From the NCBI RefSeq assembly GCF_034661175.1, contig NZ_CP141058.1, positions 1,550,001 to 1,614,000 of the forward strand: a stretch of 64,000 bases of DNA. The letters run 5' to 3'. The notes below the pieces were generated by a model, which saw only the letters and a program-made list of their open reading frames with translations, was not told the DNA's origin and ran no database searches. Numbering within the stretch: the first letter of the stretch is position 1; every line of letters begins with the position of its first letter. Below are positions 8,677 through 24,167 of the stretch, one piece after another. The DNA comes from Nocardioides renjunii. Lineage in GTDB: Bacteria > Actinomycetota > Actinomycetes > Propionibacteriales > Nocardioidaceae. A program made the translations under genes and the position numbers.

Positions 8677-10125
8677 TCAGCACGCCAGGTGGTCGGGGGA
8701 GTCGAGGACAGCGGCGAGCAGCCGTGGGAAGCCCCACTGGTAGAGGCCGTGCTCGCGATCGATCTTTTCCTTGCGGCCGCAACCGGTGGCCAGGCACGCC
8801 GTTTCGACGAGGTGCTTCGAGGCCGGTCGGTGGAGCAGGTCGCGGCTCACCTCGTCGACGAGGTCCGCGAACCGGATCGGCTTCTTCGCCGGCACCCACG
8901 CGCTGGGCGTGCGGTAGTCGAGCTCCGCGGTGGGCCACCAGCCGCCGGCCATCGACCAGTGCATGCTCATCGAGCCGAGCGCCCGCGCCGGGGAGGCCCA
9001 GACGTCGTTCCGGACGGGTGTGCCGTCGGGTCGCGGCCAGGCGTGGGGCGAGAGCCCGAGCCCGGACGCCTGCCACAGGATGGCGTTGGCGCCGGAGTCG
9101 CCGCTGCGCGGCCGGCCGACCTCCACGCCGAGCGCGCGGTAGGTCGCCACCACGTCCTCGCTGGGGTCGCGGAGCTTGTCGCCGGCCGAGGTGCGGAACT
9201 CCTTGCTCGCCACGAGCGCCTGCAGCACCGGCACGATGGCGGTGTCGTTGCGCAGGTAGACCTTCGCGAGCCGTCGGACGAGCGACTGCGGCGGGTCGTC
9301 GCGCACGAACTTGGTGGCGAGCCGCTCGCACACGTGGTGCGCGGTGTCGGGGTGGTGGGCCAGGTAGTGCAGGTACTCCTCGGTCACCCTGCGGCCGTCC
9401 GCCTTCGCGTTCTTCGCGCTGAACCCGCGGACCTTGACCCGGCCGCGGTAGTGGTCCTCCTCGACGTAGGACGCCTTCCAGGTCTCCCACAGGTCCACGT
9501 GGTGCCCGGTGAGGATGCGGGCCGACGCCTTGACGTCGTCCTCGTCGTAGTTGCCGGTGCCGAGGGTGTGCAGCTCGAGCAGCTCGCGGCCCAGGTTCTC
9601 GTTGGGTGCGCGCTTGGTCGAGGTGGCGCCCGACAGGAAGATCAGCATCGCGGGGTGGGTCGTGGTCGCGGCGAGCAGCTCGTCGAAGCGGCCGAGGGCG
9701 TGGCGGCGGACCGTGTCGCCGTAGTCGACGCGCCACGTGAACTGCGCGTCCCCGCTCACGGGCACGTGGAGCATGGCCTCCCAGAACTCGGCCATCTTCT
9801 CGAGCACCGGGCGGCGGGTCCGGATCCGGCGCACGAGCAGCCAGCGGCCGTAGTCCTCCATGACCTCCCAGCCACCGCGGACCTCCTCGACCTGCCGCTT
9901 CCACAGCTCGGCCGGGCCGCGGTCGAGGTCGGGCCACCACCGGCGTACGCCCTCCGCGGCCCCGTCGGGGAAGGCGCCGGGTCGCGTCAGCTGCAGCTCG
10001 AACCACGCCGACGCCCCGCCGGCACGGCGTACGTCCTCGGCGAGCGTCGCGTCGACGCCGTAGCCGAAGCGCGTGACGAGATGGCGCTGCGCGGGCGTGA
10101 GCAGTCCTGCTGTGTTCCTGGCCAC
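8677..10125 (-). CDS. DUF1800 domain protein
   Basis: A 482-residue DUF1800 protein of unknown function. Recognisable stretches are LTPAQRHLVTRFGYG at the N-terminus, the central region with NENLGRELLELHTLG, and the C-terminal CLATGCGRKEKIDREHGLYQWGFPRLL. I chose a GTG start at 10125, which has GGGAGGA correctly spaced upstream; longer readings run into non-conserved sequence. No signal peptide is evident, unlike its DUF1501 partner one base downstream, so it may be exported with that partner or act on it in the cytoplasm. The operon is these two genes, transcribed away from the acetyltransferase gene. Confidence 0.86.
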   Translation of the reverse strand: MARNTAGLLTPAQRHLVTRFGYGVDATLAEDVRRAGGASAWFELQLTRPGAFPDGAAEGVRRWWPDLDRGPAELWKRQVEEVRGGWEVMEDYGRWLLVRRIRTRRPVLEKMAEFWEAMLHVPVSGDAQFTWRVDYGDTVRRHALGRFDELLAATTTHPAMLIFLSGATSTKRAPNENLGRELLELHTLGTGNYDEDDVKASARILTGHHVDLWETWKASYVEEDHYRGRVKVRGFSAKNAKADGRRVTEEYLHYLAHHPDTAHHVCERLATKFVRDDPPQSLVRRLAKVYLRNDTAIVPVLQALVASKEFRTSAGDKLRDPSEDVVATYRALGVEVGRPRSGDSGANAILWQASGLGLSPHAWPRPDGTPVRNDVWASPARALGSMSMHWSMAGGWWPTAELDYRTPSAWVPAKKPIRFADLVDEVSRDLLHRPASKHLVETACLATGCGRKEKIDREHGLYQWGFPRLLAAVLDSPDHLAC

Positions 10126-10247
10126 CGAGGTCCTCCCGTACCCGAGCCGCTTCCGAGACGCGCCACTGTCCCACGGCTGGGGCCGGAAGCGAAGCCGAAG
10201 CCCGAATCCGTTTGCGGCGACGCTGGCTCGTGCGGTCCCATGCGCAC

Positions 10248-11219
10248 GTGGAGATCCAGGAGCTCGACCCGACCGACGCCGACGCCCGCCGGAGGTGGCA
10301 CGAGGTGCGGGAGGGCTCCGTGCGGGCCGACCGGCCGCACGCATTGACCACCACGCTCGGAGCCTTCGAGGCCACGGCCACCGCGGCGAGCACCTACGTG
10401 GCCCGGACCTGGCTGCAGGCCGTGGACGGCTCGGAGGTTCTGGGTGTGGCGGAGCTGGAGCTCCCGCTCACGGAGAACCTCGACGTGGCGTGGTGCGAGG
10501 TGGGCGTGCTCCCCGGGCGCCGGAGGCGCGGCGCTGGGCGTGCCCTGTGGGACGCGGTGGTCGAGCGGTCCCGGGCAGCCGGACGCACCCGGGTCGGCGG
10601 CGAGGTGAGCGTGGACGTGGACGTCGCGGGAGCCGGCCACGCGTTCGCCACGGCCATGGGCGCCGTGGAGAGGCACCGCGAGGACCACCTGCTCGCCCGG
10701 CTGCCCGTCCCGGCCACGCCGATCGACCCTGACTACGAGGTAGTCACCTGGCGCGGCCGGTGCCCCGACGAGCACCGCGGGGCCTACCTGGCGATGCGCA
10801 ACCAGATGAACGCCGACGTCCCCACGGGCGAGCTCGACCTCGAGACGACGGTGCTCGACGACGAGCGGCTGGCCGCCTCCGAGCGGGGCCTGATGAAGGC
10901 GTACGACGTCCGCGTGGCCGCCGCCCGCCGCCGCTCGGACGGGACGTTCGGCGGCTACTCACTGCTGTTTGTCCCGCACGGCGAGGACTACGGCTGGCAG
11001 GACGACACGCTCGTCATGCCCGAGCACCGCGGGCACCGGCTCGGCGCCGCCCTCAAGTCCGCCAACTACGCCGGCCTGCCCGACCACGTCGGCGTCGTCC
11101 ACACCTGGACCACGCCCGACAACACCGCGATGCACCGCACCAACACGACGCTCGGCTTCCGCGTCGTGGAGCACATGTACGAGATGGAGGCGTCGATCGC
11201 CTCCGACGGCCCCGGATAG
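10248..11219 (+). CDS. GNAT acetyltransferase with two GNAT domains
   Basis: About 323 residues with two GNAT-type folds. The first (about 1-150) has the acetyl-CoA loop as VLPGRRRRGAGRALWDA, which fits Q/RxxGxG/A. The second (about 165-323) has VMPEHRGHRLGAALKSANYA and the NTTLGFRVVEHMYEME ending typical of a GNAT C-terminus. This double arrangement resembles the MshD type, but similarity is not enough to name the substrate. The start is uncertain: GTG at 10248, GTG at 10230 and TTG at 10212 are all in frame and none has a good ribosome site. It stands alone, divergent from the DUF1800 gene. Confidence 0.8.
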   Translation: MEIQELDPTDADARRRWHEVREGSVRADRPHALTTTLGAFEATATAASTYVARTWLQAVDGSEVLGVAELELPLTENLDVAWCEVGVLPGRRRRGAGRALWDAVVERSRAAGRTRVGGEVSVDVDVAGAGHAFATAMGAVERHREDHLLARLPVPATPIDPDYEVVTWRGRCPDEHRGAYLAMRNQMNADVPTGELDLETTVLDDERLAASERGLMKAYDVRVAAARRRSDGTFGGYSLLFVPHGEDYGWQDDTLVMPEHRGHRLGAALKSANYAGLPDHVGVVHTWTTPDNTAMHRTNTTLGFRVVEHMYEMEASIASDGPG

Positions 11220-11231
11220 GGTGCCGCCCGA

Positions 11232-11305
11232 GGGGCGGTAGCTCAGTCGGTCAGAGCAGAGGACTCATAATCCTTGGGTCGTGGGTTCGAGCCCCACCCG
11301 CCCTA
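11232..11305 (+). tRNA. tRNA-Met (CAU anticodon)
   Basis: A full cloverleaf of 74 nt: acceptor GGGGCGG/CCGCCCT (first pair G-U), D arm GCTC/GAGC, anticodon stem GAGGA/TCCTT with loop CTCATAA (anticodon CAT at 11266-11268), T stem GTGGG/CCCAC with TTCGAGC loop and discriminator A. No CCA is encoded. CAU could also be initiator Met or lysidine-modified Ile. It lacks the initiator's G-C-rich anticodon stem, and the loop matches actinobacterial elongator Met, so elongator is preferred. Confidence 0.9.
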
Positions 11306-11348
11306 CGAGGTCGCCGGTCCTGCGACCGTCGGTCGGACGACGCGCCGC

Positions 11349-12965
<1,617 letters not shown>

Positions 12966-13075
12966 GTGTCGGCCCCTTCCGTGGCTCCCGTTCAGGCTAA
13001 CGACCCGTCGGGGGACCGCCTCACCCGTGGGGACCTGTGCCCTCGAGGCTGTGCGCGCGGTGCCGCCGGCCCGGG

Positions 13076-13087
13076 GGTGCTAGCACC
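13076..13087. promoter_or_regulatory. Perfect 12-bp palindrome upstream of the exported protein/two-component operon
   Basis: GGTGCTAGCACC reads identically on both strands, and 30 bp further on GACCA-CGC-TGGTC (13118-13130) forms another short inverted repeat. Both lie between the divergent kinase gene and the acidic exported protein gene. NarL/LuxR-type regulators such as the one encoded downstream bind short inverted repeats, so either could be its site. A binding role is inference. Confidence 0.35.
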
Positions 13088-13151
13088 ATCGGCCATCTCG
13101 CCGTCGGGGCCGACCGGGACCACGCTGGTCACACCGACCCAGGAGGAAGCC

Positions 13152-13673
13152 ATGACCAGCACGACCACCCTCATCACCGGCGCCGCGCGCTCCCTCGCCC
13201 TCACGCTCGCCCTGCCGCTCGCCCTGGCCGCCCTGGTCCTCGGCCTCGCAGGGTCGCCCGCAGGCGCGACCTCGTCGCCCGACGGCCCGACGTCGTCGCT
13301 GCGCAGCGCCGACGACCGCAGCGACGACCGCAGCGATGACGACAACGGCGACGACGACAACGGCGGGGGCGACGACGACCGCGTCATCCGCACCGGCAGC
13401 TGCACCGGCGGTGCGGACTGGAAGCTCAAGGTCAAGACCGACGACGGCCGCCTCGAGGTCGAGGGCGAGGTCGACAGCAACGTCGCCGGCCAGCGCTGGC
13501 GCTGGACCCTGCGCCACAACGGCTCGGTGAGCGACCGCGGTGTCGGCACGACCACGGCCCGCAGCGGCTCCTTCGAGGTCGAGCGCAAGATCGTCGACCT
13601 CGCGGGCACCGACGCCGTCGCCTTCCGGGCCGTGCGCGACGGCCAGGTCTGCCGGGGTGTGGTCAACTACTGA
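13152..13673 (+). CDS. Exported acidic protein of unknown function
   Basis: A 173-residue exported protein. It has a long signal peptide (hydrophobic core LALTLALPLALAALVLGLAG, likely cleavage near AGA-TSS). A short Ser/Asp-rich segment follows, with SADDRSDDRSDDDNGDDDNG at its core, then a ~95-residue beta-rich domain with two Cys residues (TGSCTGG and GQVCRGVV) that could form a disulfide. The start is an ATG after AGGAGGA. It is followed 20 bp later by the histidine kinase gene, so the three genes form one operon. The Asp run could bind Ca2+ or another cation and present it to the membrane sensor; that is inference. I do not recognise the folded domain. Confidence 0.8.
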   Translation: MTSTTTLITGAARSLALTLALPLALAALVLGLAGSPAGATSSPDGPTSSLRSADDRSDDRSDDDNGDDDNGGGDDDRVIRTGSCTGGADWKLKVKTDDGRLEVEGEVDSNVAGQRWRWTLRHNGSVSDRGVGTTTARSGSFEVERKIVDLAGTDAVAFRAVRDGQVCRGVVNY

Positions 13674-13693
13674 CCTCACCGGAGGACGACCGC

Positions 13694-14971
13694 ATGCGCT
13701 GGCTGAAGAATCCCGTGGTGCAGTTCCTGGCCACGGGATTCGTCATGCTCGTGGTGGTGCTGGTCGCCACGAGCGCCCTCAGCCGCTCGGCCGCGGACGA
13801 GGAGGCCGTGGCCGATGCCCGCTCGCTCACCCGGGTGCTCGGCACGTCGGTGGCCGAGCCGGCCATCCCGAGCGGCCTGGTCGACGGCGACGCCGCCGCG
13901 ATCGACCGCCTGGACCGTACGGCGCTCGACCGGCTGCTCGTCGACGACGTCCTGCGCATCAAGATCTGGGACGTCGGCGGCACGGTGCTCTACAGCGATC
14001 GCACGGAGCTGATCGGCGCGGTCTACCCCCTCGACGAGGACGAGCTCGAGGTGCTGCGCGACGGTGGCACCGACGCCGAGCTGTCGGACCTCTCGAAGCC
14101 GGAGAACCGGTTCGAGCGGGACGTCGGCGGGGACCTGCTCGAGGTCTACACGCGGATCGAGTCGCCGGAGGGCGAGCCGCTGCTCTTCGAGGCCTACCTC
14201 GGGGTCGACCGGATCCGGGAGAGCCGGGCGCAGGTGCTCGCCCGGTTCCTGCCCATCACCATCGGCTCCATCCTCGCGCTCGTGGTGCTGAGCACGCCGC
14301 TCGTGTGGCTGCTCTCGCGCCGCATCTCGCGCGCGGCCCGCGAGCGTGAGCAGCTGCTCGAGGCGGCGGTGCGGGCCTCCGACGGCGAGCGGTTGCGCAT
14401 CGCGCGCGACCTCCACGACGGCGTCGTCCAGGACCTGGCCGGGTCCTCGATGGCCCTCTCCACCGTGGCCGCCCGCACGGCCGGTCCGGACCGCGCGCAG
14501 CTGGAGGAGGTCGGCCGGTCGCTCCGGGTCAGCATGCGGTCCCTGCGGTCGCTGCTCGTCGAGATCTACCCGCCGGACCTGCACACCGCCGGCCTGGCGG
14601 CGGCGGTCGACGACCTGGTCGCCCCGCTGGTCGCGGCCGGCATCGTGGTCGACGCCGACGTCAGCGGGGACCAGGACGCGCCCCGGTCGGCGGTCGCCCT
14701 CGTCTGGCGGGTCGCCCAGGAGGCCGTGCGCAACGTGGTCCGGCACTCCCGCGCGACGCGGATGTCGCTCACGGTCCACCGGCAGGGCGGCGCGCTCGTC
14801 CTCGAGGTCGTGGACGACGGGGTCGGCTTCGCGCCCGGGACCCTCGTCGCGACCGACCGGTTCGGCCTGCGCGCCGCGGAGAGCCTCGTGCACGAGCACG
14901 GCGGGTCCCTGGAGGTCGAGTCCGCGCCCGGCTCGGGCACGATGGTGCGCGTGGAGGTGCCGCTCGCATGA
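13694..14971 (+). CDS. NarL-family sensor histidine kinase
   Basis: A membrane histidine kinase of 425 residues. Two membrane helices (about 8-28 and 190-213) bracket a ~160-residue extracellular sensor region. After an HAMP-like stretch comes the HisKA_3 phosphoacceptor His in ERLRIARDLHDGVVQDLAG, then an HATPase domain with QEAVRNVVRHSRA (N box), VVDDGVGFA (G1) and GSGTMVRVEVPL. The ATG at 13694 follows GGAGGAC. It overlaps the response regulator gene by four bases, so the pair are coupled partners. The acidic exported protein encoded 20 bp upstream is a candidate ligand or modulator. The stimulus is unknown. Confidence 0.93.
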   Translation: MRWLKNPVVQFLATGFVMLVVVLVATSALSRSAADEEAVADARSLTRVLGTSVAEPAIPSGLVDGDAAAIDRLDRTALDRLLVDDVLRIKIWDVGGTVLYSDRTELIGAVYPLDEDELEVLRDGGTDAELSDLSKPENRFERDVGGDLLEVYTRIESPEGEPLLFEAYLGVDRIRESRAQVLARFLPITIGSILALVVLSTPLVWLLSRRISRAAREREQLLEAAVRASDGERLRIARDLHDGVVQDLAGSSMALSTVAARTAGPDRAQLEEVGRSLRVSMRSLRSLLVEIYPPDLHTAGLAAAVDDLVAPLVAAGIVVDADVSGDQDAPRSAVALVWRVAQEAVRNVVRHSRATRMSLTVHRQGGALVLEVVDDGVGFAPGTLVATDRFGLRAAESLVHEHGGSLEVESAPGSGTMVRVEVPLA

Positions 14972-15618
14972 TCCGTGTGGTGCTGGCCGACGACCACGCC
15001 GTCGTACGCCGTGGGCTGACCGGCCTGCTGGAGTCGACCGACGACCTCGAGGTGGTCGGCGTCGCCCGCGACGGGAGCGAGGCCGTCGACCTGGTGCGCG
15101 AGCACCGCCCCGACGTCGCCGTGATGGACCTGCAGATGCCCGTCCTGGACGGCGTCGAGGCGACGCGCGCCATCGTGGCGGCGGCCACCGGCACCGAGGT
15201 CCTGGTGCTCACCTCCTTCTCCGACCACGCGCGGATCGACGCCGCCCTCGGAGCGGGCGCCGTCGGCTACCTGCTCAAGGACGCCGAGCCGGAGGTCCTG
15301 CTCGACGGGATCCGCGCCGTGGCGCGCGGGGAGTCGCCGCTCGACCCGCGGGCCGCCCGCCGGCTGCTGACCCGCGCGGCCGGCTCGCGCGAGACCTCAG
15401 CGGGCGCGGCGCCGGCCGGGCTCTCGCCCCGCGAGGCCGAGGTGCTGCGCCTCGTCGTCGACGGACTGCTCAACAAGCAGATCGCCCAGCGTCTCGGCAT
15501 CACCGAGCGGACCGTGAAGGCGCACCTCACGTCCGCCTACCAGCGCATCGGGGTCGCCGACCGCACCCAGGCCGCCCTGTGGGCGCAGCGGCACGACCTG
15601 GGTGGCCGGACGCCGTAG
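14968..15618 (+). CDS. NarL/FixJ-family response regulator
   Basis: A DNA-binding response regulator, 216 residues. The receiver domain (1-120) has the acidic pocket LADDHAVVR, phosphoacceptor Asp in VAVMDLQMPVLDG and Lys in YLLKDAEP. The C-terminal LuxR helix-turn-helix (about 150-210) reads LSPREAEVLRLVVDGL, then IAQRLGITERTVKAHL. It starts inside the last codons of the histidine kinase gene (ATGA overlap), so it is phosphorylated by that kinase. Likely targets include its own operon, where a perfect palindrome lies upstream, and perhaps the flanking receptor kinases. Confidence 0.94.
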   Translation: MIRVVLADDHAVVRRGLTGLLESTDDLEVVGVARDGSEAVDLVREHRPDVAVMDLQMPVLDGVEATRAIVAAATGTEVLVLTSFSDHARIDAALGAGAVGYLLKDAEPEVLLDGIRAVARGESPLDPRAARRLLTRAAGSRETSAGAAPAGLSPREAEVLRLVVDGLLNKQIAQRLGITERTVKAHLTSAYQRIGVADRTQAALWAQRHDLGGRTP

Positions 15619-15636
15619 GGGACGGGCCGGACGGGC

Positions 15637-17019
15637 TCAGCCCTCGCCGGCGATCCGGTAGCCGTCGTCGAGGCGCTGGAGCTGGAGCCGGATCCGGTCG
15701 GTGCTGCGGGCGCCGGACTCCATCACGTAGTTCACCGTGTAGCCGACGGTGAGGTCCGAGGGGTCGCTGCTGACCTCGGCCAGCGTCGCGGACTCGACCT
15801 TGCCCCACCAGCCCAGGTAGCCCTCGAAGCCGCCGCTCGCCGCCTGGAACTCCGGCGTCAGCTGCCGGAAGGCCGCCCGCGGGTTGCTCGTGACGGTGGA
15901 GATGTAGGACGTGATGAACGCGTCCATCTGCTCACGCGTGTCCGCGGCGGAGAGCGGGGGAGTGCTGCCGGCCGACGACGTCTCGGGCGTCGTCGTCTGC
16001 GACGCCGGTGCCGAGCCGCGTTGCTCGTCCGGTGCCGCCTCCGGGGTGCCGCGCCCGGCCCAGACGTACGCCGACACGACGGCCGCGACCGCCAGCACCG
16101 CCGCGGCGGCGATCCACGCCCACCGGTGGTCGCGGGGTGTCCGCGCGCGGACGGGCACGGGGGCGGGCGGCATGACACCGGTCTGCTCCGGAGGAGCGGG
16201 TGTCGGCGGGGCGATCGGCACGGTGGAGACCTGCCCCTGCGAGATCCGGACCAGCTCGTCCCGCACGCGGGGGAGCGGCCACCGGGCCGCGGGATCGCGG
16301 TTCATCATGACCGTGAGCAGCCCGGCCATCGGGTGGTCCTCGGCCAGCCGCGGCGGGTCCTCGTGGACGATCTTGTAGAGCGCCCCGATGAGGTTGTCGC
16401 CCACCTCGTACGGCGGCTTGCCGGTCACCGCGTGGTAGAGCGTGGCGCCCAGCGACCAGACGTCGCTGGCGGGGGTGGCGGAGGAGCCGGATGCGACCTC
16501 GGGCGCGAGGTAGGCCGGTGACCCGGTGACCAGCCCGGTCTGGGTGAGCGACGGGTCGTCGGCGGCCCGCGCGATGCCGAAGTCGTTCAGCTTGGCGGAG
16601 TCGCCGGCGATCATGATGTTGCTCGGCTTGACGTCGCGGTGGACGATCCCGTTGGCGTGGGCCTCGATCAGCGCGTCCGCCGTCTGGGCCAGGAGGGCGG
16701 CGGCGGGGCGGGCGTCGAGCGGACCCGAGTCCCGGACCCGCTCGCTGATCGTCTGCCCGTCGACGTACTCCATGACGAGCCAGCGCACGTCCCCCTCGTC
16801 GACCAGGTCGAACACGGAGACGACGTGCGGGTGGTTGAGGGCCGCGGCGAGGCGGGCCTCGCGCTCGGCGCGCTCCAGCTCGGCGAGGTCGGAGCCCGGC
16901 GTCGTGCCGATGCGCTTGATCGCCACCTGCCGGCCCAGCACCTCGTCGAGGGCCAGGTGCACCGTGCCGGAGCCGCCACGGCCGATCTCCCGCTCGAGCC
17001 TGTACCTGCCTGCGATCAC
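15637..17019 (-). CDS. Membrane Ser/Thr protein kinase with NTF2-like extracellular domain (second copy)
   Basis: A 460-residue receptor kinase, paralogue of the one at 11349-12965. The kinase core has IGRGGSGTV, Lys35 (VAIKRIG), HRDVKPSN and DFGIARAA. A Pro-rich stretch leads to one membrane helix (around 296-318, AAAAVLAVAAVVSAYVWAG) and a shorter Ser/Thr/Pro linker than its paralogue, without the Glu-Pro-Thr repeats. The C-terminal domain (REQMDAFITSYISTVTSNP ... GYRIAGEG) matches the paralogue's domain along its length. The two kinases face the same way and enclose the acidic protein/two-component operon. Its start is 72 bp from tyrS, which is divergent. Confidence 0.93.
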   Translation of the reverse strand: MIAGRYRLEREIGRGGSGTVHLALDEVLGRQVAIKRIGTTPGSDLAELERAEREARLAAALNHPHVVSVFDLVDEGDVRWLVMEYVDGQTISERVRDSGPLDARPAAALLAQTADALIEAHANGIVHRDVKPSNIMIAGDSAKLNDFGIARAADDPSLTQTGLVTGSPAYLAPEVASGSSATPASDVWSLGATLYHAVTGKPPYEVGDNLIGALYKIVHEDPPRLAEDHPMAGLLTVMMNRDPAARWPLPRVRDELVRISQGQVSTVPIAPPTPAPPEQTGVMPPAPVPVRARTPRDHRWAWIAAAAVLAVAAVVSAYVWAGRGTPEAAPDEQRGSAPASQTTTPETSSAGSTPPLSAADTREQMDAFITSYISTVTSNPRAAFRQLTPEFQAASGGFEGYLGWWGKVESATLAEVSSDPSDLTVGYTVNYVMESGARSTDRIRLQLQRLDDGYRIAGEG

Positions 17020-17091
17020 GTGCCGTCCCTCCTCCGCGCTCGCCCTAGGCTAGTGCCCGTCCACGAACCCGACTCACCCGAAAGAACCCCC

Positions 17092-18357
17092 ATGACGACC
17101 CCGAACGTCCTTGACGAGCTGGAGTGGCGCGGCCTGATCGCGCACTCCACCGACCGCGACGCGCTCCGCGCGGCGCTGGGCGAGGGGAGCGTCAAGTTCT
17201 ATGTGGGCTTCGACCCCACCGCGCCGAGCCTCCACATGGGCAACCTGGTGCAGCTGGTCACCGCCCGCCGGCTGCAGGACGCCGGCCACACGCCCTACGT
17301 CCTCGTCGGTGGCGCCACCGGCATGATCGGCGACCCCCGCGACTCGGGGGAGCGCACGCTCAACTCGCCGGACACGGTGAAGGAGTGGACCGAGCGGGTC
17401 CGCCAGCAGGTGTCGCGGTTCGTGGGCTTCGAGGGCGACAACGCCGCGACCACGGTCAACAACTACGACTGGACCGCCTCGCTCTCGACCATCGACTTCC
17501 TCCGTGACATCGGCAAGCACTTCCCGGTCAACCGGATGCTGGCGCGCGACACGGTCAAGCGTCGTCTCGAGTCCGGGATCAGCTACACCGAGTTCTCCTA
17601 CGTCCTGCTGCAGTCCATGGACTACCTCAACCTGTTCCGCGAGCACGGTGTCTCGCTGCAGTTCGGCGGCTCCGACCAGTGGGGCAACATCACCGGTGGT
17701 GCTGAGCTCGTACGCCGCGTGACCGGCGGCAGCGCCTACGGGTTCGCCACGCCGCTGATCACCAAGAGCGACGGCACCAAGTACGGCAAGACCGAGGGCG
17801 GGGCGCTGTGGCTCGACCCCGAGATGCTCTCGCCCTACGCCTTCCACCAGTTCTGGCTCAACGTGGAGGACGAGAAGGTCGGTGAGCTGCTGCGCATCTT
17901 CACCTTCCTCCCGCGCGAGGAGATCGAGGACCTCGAGCAGCAGACGGCCGAGAAGCCGTTCCTGCGCGCGGGGCAGAAGCGCCTCGCCGACGAGGTGACC
18001 GCGCTGGTGCACGGCGCCGAGGAGGTCGAGCAGGCCAAGGCGGCTGCGGCGGCCCTGTTCGGCGGGGGAGACCTGGCCAGCATCAAGCCGGAGACGCTGG
18101 CCTCTGCGTTGCGCGAGACCGGAGGTACGACGGTCCCGGCCGCCGACCTGCCGGGGATCCTCGACCTCCTCGTGGCCGCGGGCCTCGTCAAGAGCAAGGG
18201 CGACGCGCGACGCACCGTCGCCGAGGGCGGCGCCTACCTCAACAACGTGCGCGTCGAGGACCCCGAGCTCGTTCCCACGGGCGCGGACCTCGTCGCGGGG
18301 TCGTGGCTCGTGCTGCGACGGGGCAAGAAGAAGTTCGCCGGGGTGCAGGCGGTCTGA
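17092..18357 (+). CDS. tyrS: Tyrosyl-tRNA synthetase
   Basis: Charges tRNA-Tyr; 421 residues, the normal bacterial length. Class I signature His-Ile-Gly-His appears as PTAPSLHMGNL and the second ATP loop as LITKSDGTKYGKTEGG (KMSKS variant KYGKT). The tyrosine pocket includes SYTEFSYVLLQSMDY and GSDQWGNITGG. The C-terminal S4-like RNA-binding domain covers about 350-421 (VAAGLVKSKGDARRTVAEGG). The ATG at 17092 follows GAAAGAA. There is no room for a T-box leader in the 72-bp upstream gap. A hairpin terminator follows the stop, and the rRNA operon comes next. Confidence 0.97.
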   Translation: MTTPNVLDELEWRGLIAHSTDRDALRAALGEGSVKFYVGFDPTAPSLHMGNLVQLVTARRLQDAGHTPYVLVGGATGMIGDPRDSGERTLNSPDTVKEWTERVRQQVSRFVGFEGDNAATTVNNYDWTASLSTIDFLRDIGKHFPVNRMLARDTVKRRLESGISYTEFSYVLLQSMDYLNLFREHGVSLQFGGSDQWGNITGGAELVRRVTGGSAYGFATPLITKSDGTKYGKTEGGALWLDPEMLSPYAFHQFWLNVEDEKVGELLRIFTFLPREEIEDLEQQTAEKPFLRAGQKRLADEVTALVHGAEEVEQAKAAAAALFGGGDLASIKPETLASALRETGGTTVPAADLPGILDLLVAAGLVKSKGDARRTVAEGGAYLNNVRVEDPELVPTGADLVAGSWLVLRRGKKKFAGVQAV

Positions 18358-18376
18358 GGGTCGCGGAACGGGTGCT

Positions 18377-18402
18377 GTCGGGCAGGTGTGGACCTGCCCG
18401 AC
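18377..18402 (+). terminator. Hairpin terminator after tyrS
   Basis: An 11-bp perfect stem (GTCGGGCAGGT/ACCTGCCCGAC) with the four-base loop GTGG, starting 19 bp after the tyrS stop. No T run follows, as is common in high-GC actinobacteria. Confidence 0.7.
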
Positions 18403-18508
18403 CACCCCCGCCCAGGCACCCCCGACACCCGCCGCCGAACGCCCCATGCGTCACAACAGGCCTCTGACCTGCGAAGACGTCGATGTGCCCGCGGTCACAC
18501 GGTTTCGA

Positions 18509-18536
18509 TTTGCATGCCGCCCGGGCGTTGTCTAAT
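18509..18536 (+). promoter_or_regulatory. Possible upstream rRNA promoter
   Basis: A -35-like TTGCAT (18510-18515) and -10-like TCTAAT (18531-18536) lie 15-16 bp apart in an otherwise GC-rich stretch ahead of the 16S gene. Spacing is short for a sigma-70-type promoter, so this is weaker than the downstream candidate; tandem promoters are usual for actinobacterial rRNA operons. Confidence 0.4.
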
Positions 18537-18666
18537 GTTCTCTTTGTCGCCAGGGAGCGGCGGGGAGCAAGACCGGTCAGGTCGGGCTCCCGGCCCCGGG
18601 CAGGACAACCCGAAGCGGTCATCGGTCACGGTGACACCAGTGGGTCAGAGCGAAACAGTCGAGGAT

Positions 18667-18696
18667 TTGACCCGACAGAAAAGCGCTCGCTAAGTT
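18667..18696 (+). promoter_or_regulatory. rRNA operon promoter
   Basis: TTGACC (18667-18672) and TAAGTT (18691-18696) are separated by 18 bp, a good match to the housekeeping promoter pattern, followed by TCACC. It lies about 270 bp upstream of the mature 16S end, at the expected place for the principal rrn promoter. Confidence 0.65.
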
Positions 18697-18757
18697 TCAC
18701 CAGCTGCCTCACGCAACCGAGGTCCTCACCGGATCGCGATGTGGGTGCGTCTGATTC

Positions 18758-18769
18758 TTGAGAACTCAA
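18758..18769 (+). promoter_or_regulatory. rRNA leader antitermination element
   Basis: TTGAGAACTCAA, within CTTGAGAACTCAACAGTGTG, is the conserved leader box of actinobacterial rRNA operons and is thought to take part in Nus-factor antitermination. The remaining leader (18770-18963) is T/G-rich and non-coding. Its 18785-18792 segment (GTCGACGA) can pair with 20556-20563 (TCGTCGAC) across the 16S gene, a plausible RNase III processing stem. Across the whole 18358-18963 gap I see only this regulatory material. Confidence 0.75.
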
Positions 18770-18963
18770 CAGTGTGTTTGATTAGTCGACGAATTAGTTT
18801 GTTATGCCCCGTTGACGTTGTTGGCTGGCTTGCCTTTTGGGTGGGTTGGTTGATGGTGTCGCGGTTTCTTTGACGATGATTCTGGCAATTGATGTCAGTT
18901 TTGTTCTGTCAGGGGATGTGGCTCTCTTTTCCTTGCATGCTCTTTTGGGGTGTGTGGGGTGTA

Positions 18964-24104
<5,141 letters not shown>

Positions 24105-24167
24105 CCAACCACGTACAAGACCACACACGCACCACGGTCGACCCACGCGCAAAAAAACGAACACACA

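Noticed and set aside
17020..17091. T-box or other riboswitch ahead of tyrS
   Set aside because: The gap is only 72 bp with no T-box motif or terminator/antiterminator pair.
18461..18473. Third copy of the restriction-flanking repeat as an attachment site near tyrS
   Set aside because: Only 13 bases match and there is no mobile gene or tRNA beside it, so chance or a common genomic motif is more likely.
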